Shown here: positions 45,495 through 53,205 of the stretch, piece after piece | How positions within the stretch are numbered: position 1 is the stretch's first letter | Layout of the letters: each line of letters starts with the position of its first letter | Origin: Ancylobacter defluvii | Lineage (GTDB): Bacteria > Pseudomonadota > Alphaproteobacteria > Rhizobiales > Xanthobacteraceae | Direction: 5' to 3' | Length of the DNA: 64,000 bases | Assembly (NCBI RefSeq): GCF_018390605.1 | Contig: NZ_JAHBGD010000005.1 | Span: forward strand, 682,001 to 746,000 | Notes under the pieces: model-generated | Database searches by the model: none | Seen by the model: the letters and a program-made list of their open reading frames with translations, nothing else | Told to the model about the DNA's origin: nothing | Translations under genes and position numbers: made by a program

Positions 45495-46765
45495 GGAAGG
45501 GCGTCCAGCGCTGAAGCGAGGTCGGCGACAAGGTCGTCGGGATGTTCGATGCCGATGGAGATGCGCAGCGTGGCGTCGTCCACCCCCACCTCGCGGCGGA
45601 TCTCCGGCGGCACCGAATAATGCGTGGTGGTCGCCGAATGGCAGATCAGGCTCTCGGTGCCGCCGAGGCTGACCGCCATGCGGAACACCTGCAATCGGTC
45701 CAGCATGGCGAAGGCCTCCGCTTCGCCGCCGCGAATGCGGAAGGAGAAGGTCGAGCCGGCGCCCGAGCACTGGCGCACGAACACCGCGCGGGCCGGCGTC
45801 CCGGCCTCGAGGAAGCCGAGATAGCTGACGCTGGCCACCTTGGGATGGTCGCGCAGGAAGCTGGCGACGATGGCGGCATTGGCATTGGCGCGGCGGTTGC
45901 GCAGCGGGAAGGTTTCCAGCGAGCGCAAGGCGAGCCATGAGGTGAACGGGTCGAGATGGCTGCCGAGCAAGGTGCGCAGCCGCCGCAGCGGGCCGATCAT
46001 CGCCCTGCCGCCGGAGACCGCGCCGCCGATCAGGTCGCTGTGCCCGCCGGCATATTTGGTCAGCGAGGTCATGGCGAGATCGGCGCCATGCGCCAGCGGC
46101 GCCTGCAGCAGCGAGCCGAGGAAGGTGTTGTCGACCACCAGCAACGGCCGCCGTCCGCCTTGCCGTTCGGCCAGCGTGTCGGCGGTGCGGGCGATGAGCG
46201 CGATGTCGGCGATGCCGTTGGTGGGATTGGCCGGCGTTTCCACGAAGATGAGCGCGACCGGGCCATGGCGGGAGGCCGCCTCGGCCGCCTCGGCGACGCT
46301 GGCGGGATCGAGCGCATCGCCTATGGCGACCGGCGTCACGCCGATGCCGGCGATCGGGCCGTGCAACAGCCCATGCGTGCCGCCATAGAGCGGGCGGGTA
46401 TGCAGCACGCTGTCGCCGGGTTTGAGATGCGCCAGCAGGATGGCGGAGATCGCCGCCATGCCGGAGGCGAAGGCGGCGGCATCCTCGGCACCCTCCAGCG
46501 CGGCGAAGCGCTTTTCCAGTAATGCGAGGTTGGGATGATCGAGCCGCGCATAGATGAAGGCGGCGTCGCGGCCCGGTCCGGCGCCGTCGAAATAGTCCCG
46601 GTGCGCCTGCTTCGCCGCCGCCGCGGACGGGTAGGCGAAGGTCGAGGTGAGCATGACCGGCGGCTTCACCGCCCCGGACGCGCTCTGCGGATCATAGCCG
46701 AAGCCGACGGCGAGCGTGTCGGGATGGAAGGCGTCCGGTGGGTCGTCGCGCCGGTCGGTGCTCAC
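45491..46765 (-). CDS. Cys/Met metabolism PLP enzyme (cystathionine gamma-synthase / methionine gamma-lyase family)
   Basis: A 424-residue PLP enzyme that performs gamma- or beta-elimination or replacement on a sulfur- or oxygen-substituted amino acid. The PLP lysine lies in SLTKYAGGHSDLIGGAV, the phosphate/tyrosine region in ARLDHPNLALLEKRFAALEGAEDAAAFASGMAA, and FVETPANPTNGIADI and LGGTESLICHSATTTHYSV are family blocks. A 12-residue acidic N-terminal extension is unusual but small. It overlaps both flanking genes by 4 bp (ATGA), so it is truly part of this oxidative operon, an uncommon partner for a Rieske oxygenase. Confidence 0.88.
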   Translation of the reverse strand: MSTDRRDDPPDAFHPDTLAVGFGYDPQSASGAVKPPVMLTSTFAYPSAAAAKQAHRDYFDGAGPGRDAAFIYARLDHPNLALLEKRFAALEGAEDAAAFASGMAAISAILLAHLKPGDSVLHTRPLYGGTHGLLHGPIAGIGVTPVAIGDALDPASVAEAAEAASRHGPVALIFVETPANPTNGIADIALIARTADTLAERQGGRRPLLVVDNTFLGSLLQAPLAHGADLAMTSLTKYAGGHSDLIGGAVSGGRAMIGPLRRLRTLLGSHLDPFTSWLALRSLETFPLRNRRANANAAIVASFLRDHPKVASVSYLGFLEAGTPARAVFVRQCSGAGSTFSFRIRGGEAEAFAMLDRLQVFRMAVSLGGTESLICHSATTTHYSVPPEIRREVGVDDATLRISIGIEHPDDLVADLASALDALP

Positions 46766-48096
46766 GCGGGCTCCGCCTTGGACTGGGCATCGGAGGCGGG
46801 CTTCGCCGCAAAGGCCGGCATGTGTTCGGCCGGCGTCGTCGCCGGCGGCGGCTCACGCAGCGCGATCGGCCTCCCGTCGATGCCGGTGCCGGCGGCGATG
46901 TAGTCGAGCGCCTTGTCGCAATACCAGTCGATGAAGCGCAGCACGTAGGATTCGTCGCTTTCGCTATAGGGACCAGGCAGATAGCCGACCGAGTTCACGC
47001 CCCGCTGATTGTTCTCGACGAGGTCGCGATCCTGTAGATTGGTGACGTTCCACAGCGCGGTGAGATGCTCGACATCGTAATCGATCCCCTCCACCGCATC
47101 CTTGTGGACCAGCCATTTGCAGGTCACCAGCGTCTCGCCGGTGGCGGTGGGCATGGCGCTGAAATAGACGGTGGTGTCGGCCGTCGAATGGCAGAAGCTG
47201 TGCGGCTCGATGGCCCAGCGCAGCGAGCCGATATCCTCCTCGTCGCCGGCGGTCATCAGCTTCTTGCAGGCGAGTGCGCCGTCGATGGTCAGCGACAGCT
47301 GTCCCTCGTTGAGCGGGAAGCGCTCGACCTGCCACCAGGGGCCGATGAAGGGACCGCGCGCGAGCCCGGCCGCGGCGATGCGGGCGGCGAAGGCGTCGTG
47401 GCGCGGGTCACCGTCCTGGGCGAAATGGCCGCCGGAAGCGTCCTCGATGGGGAAGGTGAGGCACAGCTCGGGATGGCCGACGCCGCAGTGATAGCACTCG
47501 CGGGCGTTCTCCATGACCAGCTTCCAGTTGCCCTTCTCCACCAGCGTGTTCTGGAAGGCCAGCTTGGCCTCTTCCAGCCGGTGCGGGGCCAGCAGCGGCT
47601 CCAGTTCCTCGCGGAAGCGGGCGAAGGACGGCGGCGTCTGCGCGAGACAGACGAACAGCGCGCCGGCGACGTTCTGCACATGCACCGGCCGCAGGCCGTG
47701 CTCGGCCGGATCGAAGCTCGCCTGCATGTGGCGGGCATGCACCAGCTTGCCGTCGAGGTCGTAGACCCACTGGTGATAGGGGCAGGTCAGGCGTCCGCGC
47801 GCGCCCGCGCCTTCGGCGCAGATCTGCGCGCCGCGGTGGCGGCAGGAATTGTGGAAGGCGCGATAGATGCCCTCGCGGTCGCGCGTCACCACCACCGGCG
47901 ACTGGCCGACGGTGACGGCGAGATAGCCGCGCGGCTGCGGGATCTCGCAGGTGAAGCCGACCAGTATCCAGGATTGGCCGAAGATGGCGTCGAGATCGAA
48001 GGCGAGAACGTCCGGGCTGTTGTAGAGTGCCTGCGGCAGCGAATATCCCGGCCGGCGCCCGGCGACGAGCGCACGGATTCTCTCAAGATCGAGCAT
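46762..48096 (-). CDS. Rieske non-heme iron oxygenase (quaternary-amine demethylase/GbcA-like)
   Basis: A 444-residue oxygenase alpha subunit. The Rieske ligands are CRHRG...LTCPYHQW (~82-107), and the mononuclear iron site is ENARECYHCGVGHPEL with a later Asp in NLQDRDLVENNQRGVNSVGY. The overall look matches the group that removes a methyl from glycine betaine, stachydrine or carnitine-like amines rather than ring dioxygenases. It is the first gene of the operon, divergent from a LysR gene. No dedicated reductase (GbcB-like) is encoded beside it, unless a flavoprotein of the operon does that job. Confidence 0.87.
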   Translation of the reverse strand: MLDLERIRALVAGRRPGYSLPQALYNSPDVLAFDLDAIFGQSWILVGFTCEIPQPRGYLAVTVGQSPVVVTRDREGIYRAFHNSCRHRGAQICAEGAGARGRLTCPYHQWVYDLDGKLVHARHMQASFDPAEHGLRPVHVQNVAGALFVCLAQTPPSFARFREELEPLLAPHRLEEAKLAFQNTLVEKGNWKLVMENARECYHCGVGHPELCLTFPIEDASGGHFAQDGDPRHDAFAARIAAAGLARGPFIGPWWQVERFPLNEGQLSLTIDGALACKKLMTAGDEEDIGSLRWAIEPHSFCHSTADTTVYFSAMPTATGETLVTCKWLVHKDAVEGIDYDVEHLTALWNVTNLQDRDLVENNQRGVNSVGYLPGPYSESDESYVLRFIDWYCDKALDYIAAGTGIDGRPIALREPPPATTPAEHMPAFAAKPASDAQSKAEPA

Positions 48097-48156
48097 GCCT
48101 GTTCCCCTTTTCGGCGATCTTGGCAGAGCGTCTGGAACCGTTCAAATTACGTTTTT

Positions 48157-48170
48157 CGATAGGCCTATCG
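48157..48170. promoter_or_regulatory. Perfect 14-bp palindrome CGATAGGCCTATCG between divergent operons
   Basis: The palindrome lies in the 75-bp space between the Rieske gene (start 48096) and the LysR gene and ends 1 bp before the first possible LysR ATG. A position over the regulator's own start fits LysR autorepression. It lacks the usual T-N11-A form, so this is a candidate only. Confidence 0.5.
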
Positions 48171-48171
48171 C

Positions 48172-49173
48172 ATGGAGGCAAAAGGCTTGCCGTTCCCCCG
48201 TCCCGATGTCGTCGAGCCTGCGCGGTCCACGGAAGCGGAGCCGCCGGACGGCGGGCGGGTCTGGCTGCCGCTGAACGCGCTCCGGGCCTTCGAGGCGGTC
48301 GGCCAGCGACTGAGCTTTACCGGGGCGGCGGCGGCGCTGCACATCTCGCAGAGCGCACTGAGCCGCCATGTCGGGCGCCTGGAGGAGTATCTCGGCTGCC
48401 GGCTGCTGGAGCGTCGCTCGCAGGGCATGGCGCTGACCGCCGCCGGCGCGGCGCTGCTGCCGGTGGTGGCCCAATCCTTCGACCGCATCGAGGAAACCCT
48501 GAAGGGGCTGCGGCGCCAGCCCGGCCAGGGCGGCCGGGTGCTCAAGGTGCACATGCCGCCGACCTTCCTGCACGTGGTCGGCCTGTCCTTGCTCGCCGAA
48601 TTCCGCCGCGCCTTCCCCGACGTGCCGATCGACGTGTCGAGCAGCAACGGCATCGGCCTGCCGGCGGGACGCAGCGTCGATCTCGCGGTGGTGTTCGACC
48701 GGCCGCATCTCGGCGACGCCATTCGCGATCCTTTGTGGATGGTCAGCCAGACCCCGGCTTGCGCGCCGGAGGTGGCGGCCCGCGCGACCGGCCTCGACCT
48801 CGCCGCCTTCCTGCGCGCCAACGAGCTGTTGCATGTGAAGCTAGAGGGCGAGCCCTTCGGCACGCTGTGGTCGGTCTATACGCGCCAGCGCGGCATCGAC
48901 ATCGCGGTCTCGCGCGGGCTGGCCTTCGAAACCGAGGCTCTGGCGGTGCAATGCGCGGTGGCGGGCGGCGGGGTGACGCTGGTCGATGTCGACCTGTTCG
49001 CCTCCGAGCTCGCCGACGGACGCCTCGTCACGCCGTTCGCCAATGCCACCAGCCAGAGCGGCTTCGGCTATTATCTCGCCGTCCATCCCGACGACATGGC
49101 CGATCCCGCGGTGGCGCTGTTCCGCTCCTGGGTGGTGCGGCGCTACGCGCAGCTGCCGTCCGTGCCGGGCTGA
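48172..49173 (+). CDS. LysR-family transcriptional regulator
   Basis: A LysR protein of up to 333 residues. The winged HTH (LPLNALRAFEAVGQRLSFTGAAAALHISQSALSRHVGRLEEYLG) is of the GcvA type, followed by a LysR substrate domain (LKVHMPPTFLHVVGLSLLAEFRRAFPDVPIDV...). The first ATG at 48172 has no upstream Shine-Dalgarno and touches the palindrome. GGAGG at 48174-48178, eight bases before a TTG at 48187, suggests that TTG as the real start. It is divergent from and probably controls the Rieske operon. Confidence 0.88.
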   Translation: MEAKGLPFPRPDVVEPARSTEAEPPDGGRVWLPLNALRAFEAVGQRLSFTGAAAALHISQSALSRHVGRLEEYLGCRLLERRSQGMALTAAGAALLPVVAQSFDRIEETLKGLRRQPGQGGRVLKVHMPPTFLHVVGLSLLAEFRRAFPDVPIDVSSSNGIGLPAGRSVDLAVVFDRPHLGDAIRDPLWMVSQTPACAPEVAARATGLDLAAFLRANELLHVKLEGEPFGTLWSVYTRQRGIDIAVSRGLAFETEALAVQCAVAGGGVTLVDVDLFASELADGRLVTPFANATSQSGFGYYLAVHPDDMADPAVALFRSWVVRRYAQLPSVPG

Positions 49174-49394
49174 TCATTGCGGGGGAGGTGGCGCGGCCGT
49201 TCGCGGTGCCGCCCGCGCCATCGCCGTGTTCCAATATCGAGCCGGGGACCCTGGCCGCACGGATAGGGTGGAGCTGCGGCGGGTCCGGCGACGGATCACG
49301 GGGATCGAGGCCGGGGCGGAACATCCGTGTTGACGATGTCGCGCGGCGCGGTCTTAACAGGCGTGACAGGATCGTCAGGGCAGGGGCGCCGCGC

Positions 49395-50402
49395 ATGACC
49401 AGCTCGCATTCGACACCGGCCCCCGCGCTGCTCTGCGTGGGCGAGGCGCTCATCGACATGGTGCCGCGACAGACGCCGGAAGGGCAGGCCTTCCTGCCGC
49501 TACCCGGCGGGGCGGTGTTCAACACCGCCATCGCCGCCGCCCGCCTCGGCCTGCCGACGTGGTTCTGGTACGGCCTGTCGACCGACATGTTCGGCGACCG
49601 GCTGCGTGAGGCGCTGGCCGCCGCCGGCGTCGATGCCAGCCTGTGCCGGCCGGCCGACCGTCCCTCGACGCTGGCCTTCGTGACGCTGGTCGCGGGGCAG
49701 GCGCGCTATCTGTTCCTCGACGAGAACACCGCTGGCCGGATGCTGACCCCGGCGGATATTCCCGCGGTGCCGGCGCAGGTGGGCGCGTTGTTCCTCGGCG
49801 GCATCAGCCTGGTGGTGGAGCCGGTCGGCACCACCATCGAGGCGATGGCGACCGCCTTCGCCGGCGACGGGCGCGGGCGGCTGATCATGCTCGACCCCAA
49901 TGTGCGGCCGGGTTTCATCCGCGACGAGGCCGCCTATCGCGCCCGGATCCGGCGGCTGATCGGCCTCAGCCACATCGTCAAGCTCTCCGACGAGGATCTC
50001 GGTTGGCTGATCGGCCCCGGCGACCTCGCCGATCAGGCCCGCACGGTGCTGGCGATGGGGCCGCGCCTGGTGCTGGTGACCCTGGGCGGCCGGGGCGCGC
50101 ATGCCTTCACCGCCACCTTCGACGGGCAGGTCGCCGCGCCGGCGGTGGTGGTCGCCGACACCGTGGGTGCCGGCGATACCTTCAATGCCGGCTTCCTCGC
50201 CGCGCTGGCGGAGCAGGGGGCGCTCGATCCCGCCGCGTTGGCGAGCATCGGGGCCGAGGCCCTGCTCGCCGCTTTGGCCTTCGCCATCCGGGCGGCGGCG
50301 GTCTCCGTCACCCGGATCGGCGCCGATCCGCCCTGGCGGCACGAGCTTGCGGCGGAGCCGGGCTCTCAGGCGCCGGCCGTCTCCTCGACGGGGGCGTCGT
50401 AG
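49395..50402 (+). CDS. PfkB-family carbohydrate kinase (fructokinase-like)
   Basis: A 335-residue ribokinase/PfkB kinase transferring phosphate from ATP to a sugar. PfkB signature 1 is LPGGAVFNTAIAAARLGLPT with an LCVGEALIDMVP opening, and signature 2 with the catalytic Asp is ADTVGAGDTFNAGFLAAL. The 221-bp gap after the LysR gene makes separate transcription likely. Its last 37 bp overlap the end of the convergent class IV aminotransferase gene, which may cause transcriptional interference. The preferred sugar is not deducible; fructose is the default of this branch. Confidence 0.87.
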   Translation: MTSSHSTPAPALLCVGEALIDMVPRQTPEGQAFLPLPGGAVFNTAIAAARLGLPTWFWYGLSTDMFGDRLREALAAAGVDASLCRPADRPSTLAFVTLVAGQARYLFLDENTAGRMLTPADIPAVPAQVGALFLGGISLVVEPVGTTIEAMATAFAGDGRGRLIMLDPNVRPGFIRDEAAYRARIRRLIGLSHIVKLSDEDLGWLIGPGDLADQARTVLAMGPRLVLVTLGGRGAHAFTATFDGQVAAPAVVVADTVGAGDTFNAGFLAALAEQGALDPAALASIGAEALLAALAFAIRAAAVSVTRIGADPPWRHELAAEPGSQAPAVSSTGAS

Positions 50403-51307
50403 TTCACCGGCGTGGCGTGCCAGCCCTCGGCGCGCCGCGCCCAGAACAGATCCTTCAGCTTCGACGAGATGACGCCCGGCCGGTCATTGCCCATGATGCG
50501 GCCGTCGATCCGCGACACTGGCATGATGCCGCCGGCGGTGGTGCAGGTGAAGATCTCGTCGGCCTGGCGCAGCTCCTCCGCCGGCACCGCTCGGGCGACG
50601 CAGGGAATGCCCAGCTCGCCGCACAGCTCGAACACCGATTGCCGCGTCATGCCGTCGAGCCCGCCGCGGATCGGCGTCGCCACCACCCCGTCGGTGATGG
50701 AGAACACGTTGAAGCCCGGTCCCTCGGTGACGTTGCCGTCGGTGTCGAGCAGCACGGCGGTGTCCGCCCCCTGGTCCAGCGCCTCGAACAGGCCGGCGGT
50801 CAGGTCGCCCCAGTGGAAATTCTTCACCCGCGGGTCGAAGCTCTCCGGCGGAATGCGCAGCGTCCTGGCGATGATCATGTGCACGCCGCGCTCATACTGT
50901 TCCTCTGTGACGATGGAGATCCACGGCACCGCATAGGCGACGAGGTAGTTGCGCGCGTTGGCCGGGTGGCGCGGCTTGCCGGGCACGGGAACGCCGCGCA
51001 GGCAATCCATCGCCACATAGGCCGAGCGCAGGCCGGTAAGGCGCACCAGCTTGTGCAGGATGTCCTTGATCGTGTCGTTGCTCTCCGGCGGCTGGAGCCG
51101 CAGGGCGTTCATCGAGTTGCGGAAGCGGGCGATGTGGTCGTCGAGCCGGAAGAAATTGCCTTCCCACACCCCGACGACATCATAGGTGACGTCGGAGCGG
51201 CGGTAGCCGAAATCGTTCACCGGAATGACGGCCTCGGCCATCGGCTTGAACACGCCGTCGACATAGGCGGCTCCGGCGGCAAAGCGGTTGGTCTGCATCT
51301 CGCTCAT
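50366..51307 (-). CDS. Class IV aminotransferase (D-amino acid / branched-chain type)
   Basis: A 313-residue PLP transaminase. The catalytic lysine is in the DPRVKNFHWGDLTAG segment; AVLLDTDGNVTEGPGFNVFSI and FTCTTAGGIMPVSRIDGR are family blocks. The N-terminal extension (~45 residues, with VIPVNDFGYRRSDVTYDVVGVWEG) is normal for fold-type IV. It follows the hyuB genes after 87 bp on the same strand and probably belongs to the hyu operon, where it could deaminate or make a D- or omega-amino acid. Confidence 0.87.
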   Translation of the reverse strand: MSEMQTNRFAAGAAYVDGVFKPMAEAVIPVNDFGYRRSDVTYDVVGVWEGNFFRLDDHIARFRNSMNALRLQPPESNDTIKDILHKLVRLTGLRSAYVAMDCLRGVPVPGKPRHPANARNYLVAYAVPWISIVTEEQYERGVHMIIARTLRIPPESFDPRVKNFHWGDLTAGLFEALDQGADTAVLLDTDGNVTEGPGFNVFSITDGVVATPIRGGLDGMTRQSVFELCGELGIPCVARAVPAEELRQADEIFTCTTAGGIMPVSRIDGRIMGNDRPGVISSKLKDLFWARRAEGWHATPVNYDAPVEETAGA

Positions 51308-51394
51308 CTCATGCTGGTTCTGGGGACGCGACGGTGGGAGCGGCGGAGAGCGCCTCCGCCGCCTGTCTCGATACCGGCCTTTCGGTGCTCCGGG

Positions 51395-53191
51395 CTAGCC
51401 GCCGGCGCGCAGCGCCGCGGTGGCGGCGGCGTCGATGGCGAACGTGTCGTCTTCGGCCGTGCCGCTCACCGCGAGGCTGTAGACCTCGCGGGCGCGTTCC
51501 GGCGAGATCCAGCCTTCCCGGACGTCGGCGAGCACGCTTTCCGCCTTGCGTTGCCTGGGTTCGCCATAGCCACCGCCGCCGGCCGAGACCGAGACGACGG
51601 TCTCCCCCGGCTTCAGCTCGACGCCATAGCAGCCCGGCAGCCGGGTGAGGCTGCCGTCCAGCTCGCGCTTGAAGGCGTCCGACAGCCCGCCGGACCCGCC
51701 GCCCAGCGCACCGACCGCCGGGTTGATCGTGCCGTCGGCGGTGTAGATCACCTTCATGGTGCAGCCCTCGATGGGACCGAACTCGGCCCGCATCGAGGGC
51801 GCGCCGCGATAGGTGCCGGCGCCCTCGGTGTCGGCCAGCAGGCGACGGTCGGCAACGAACAGCGGATGGTGCAATTCGTCCACCTCGATGCTGTCCTGCC
51901 GGCAGAGGCCGGCATTGCCACAATGGATGATGGTGAGGAAGCCGTCGGTCACCGGCGTGCCGGCGCCACCGGTGACGCCGAGGAATATCTGGTTGACGAA
52001 GGACTCGCCGGTGCGTGGGTCCTTGCCGGAGATCACCCCCATGGCCGGCGGCATGATCGGCCCGGTTTCCGCCATGCCGAAGCCGGGGGCGATCTCGGCG
52101 ATCGCCCGCTGCACCGGCGTCGAGACGCGGTCGGCGAGGTTGGTGGTCGCCACCGAGCAGGAATGCGGGTGGCTGGGTATGCCGACCACGCAGTTCTCGC
52201 GCAGCTTGATGTCGACGCGGCGGAAGCTGCCGGCATTGGGCGGCACGCTGTGGTCGATCAGCCCGTTATAGATGCCGATCATCGCCGCCGTGCGGGCGCA
52301 GCCCTCCGACAGATTGAGGCCGCTGGGCTGGCAGTCGATATTGTCGGTCAGGTCGACGGTGATCCGGCCGGCTGCCGCGTCCACCTCGACGGTGACGTTG
52401 ACCGGGATGCCGTCCGGCACGCCGGGGAAGGGGTCGTGGCCGGAATGCACCGTCACCTTGCCGGAGGGCAGCCGGGAGATGGCCTGCGCCATCTTGTCCT
52501 CGGAATACTGGAACCAGGAGTCGGCGTAGTCGTCGAGCGCCTGCCAGCCGATCTCCTTGCCGAGCGCCAGCAGCTCGCGCTCGCCGATGCGCACCGCGCC
52601 GAGGGTGGCGAGGTAGTCGCCCCACCACTGCTCGGGCACGCGGATGCGTGACCGGCACATGCGGATCAGATCCTGGTTGTCCTCGTAGCCGGACTGGATC
52701 TTGGCCGCCGAGAAGATCAGCGCGCCTTCCTCGAACACGTCGCGGGCGCCGCCCATATAGGTGGTCGGCTGCGAGTTGCCGCAATCGGCCTGGTGCGCCT
52801 TGGCCAGCACGAAGAAGCGGGTGATGCCGGCATCGTCGACCACCGGCACGATGAGGCAATGATCGGCGGCATGCGAATCGCCCTCATAGGGGCTGTTGTG
52901 CAGGTAGCAATCGCCGGCCTTCAGTACCGGGTGGTACTTCTTCACGTACTGGCACATCAGGTCGGGGCCGATCAGGGTGTGGATCGGCAGGCTTTCCGCC
53001 GTGGCCAGCAGCTGGCAATCGGCGGTGAGGATGACGCAGGAGAAGTCGTGCGCCGTGTTCAGCACGCCCGAACGCGCGGTGCGGAACAGCGTGTTCTGCA
53101 TCTTCCGCGCGATGCCCTCCATGCGGTTGGAGATGATCGCCATCCGCACGCCGGTGGCCGGTGCTTCGAGTGTCTTGGTTATCATCGACAT
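51395..53191 (-). CDS. hyuB: Hydantoinase B/oxoprolinase family protein, copy 2
   Basis: A 598-residue HyuB-type subunit. It works with HyuA in ATP-dependent hydantoinases, oxoprolinases, caprolactamases and acetone/acetophenone carboxylases. Family blocks are EGIARKMQNTLFRTARSGVLNTAHDFSCVILTADCQLL, HNSPYEGDSHAADH, AKAHQADCGNS and GGGGYGEPRQRKAESVLADVREGWIS. Here the common DPYxGGTHLPD motif reads SPYEGDSHAAD. It is closely similar to the copy just upstream; in 61 residues from ARKMQN only 8 differ. The start at 53191 is 14 bp after the upstream copy's stop. Confidence 0.9.
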   Translation of the reverse strand: MSMITKTLEAPATGVRMAIISNRMEGIARKMQNTLFRTARSGVLNTAHDFSCVILTADCQLLATAESLPIHTLIGPDLMCQYVKKYHPVLKAGDCYLHNSPYEGDSHAADHCLIVPVVDDAGITRFFVLAKAHQADCGNSQPTTYMGGARDVFEEGALIFSAAKIQSGYEDNQDLIRMCRSRIRVPEQWWGDYLATLGAVRIGERELLALGKEIGWQALDDYADSWFQYSEDKMAQAISRLPSGKVTVHSGHDPFPGVPDGIPVNVTVEVDAAAGRITVDLTDNIDCQPSGLNLSEGCARTAAMIGIYNGLIDHSVPPNAGSFRRVDIKLRENCVVGIPSHPHSCSVATTNLADRVSTPVQRAIAEIAPGFGMAETGPIMPPAMGVISGKDPRTGESFVNQIFLGVTGGAGTPVTDGFLTIIHCGNAGLCRQDSIEVDELHHPLFVADRRLLADTEGAGTYRGAPSMRAEFGPIEGCTMKVIYTADGTINPAVGALGGGSGGLSDAFKRELDGSLTRLPGCYGVELKPGETVVSVSAGGGGYGEPRQRKAESVLADVREGWISPERAREVYSLAVSGTAEDDTFAIDAAATAALRAGG

Positions 53192-53205
53192 GAAACCGTC
53201 TCCCT

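Noticed and set aside
49643-52651. 1002-codon open frame on the plus strand across the kinase, aminotransferase and hyuB genes
   Set aside because: Crosses three well-supported genes on both strands, is low-complexity and lacks motifs.
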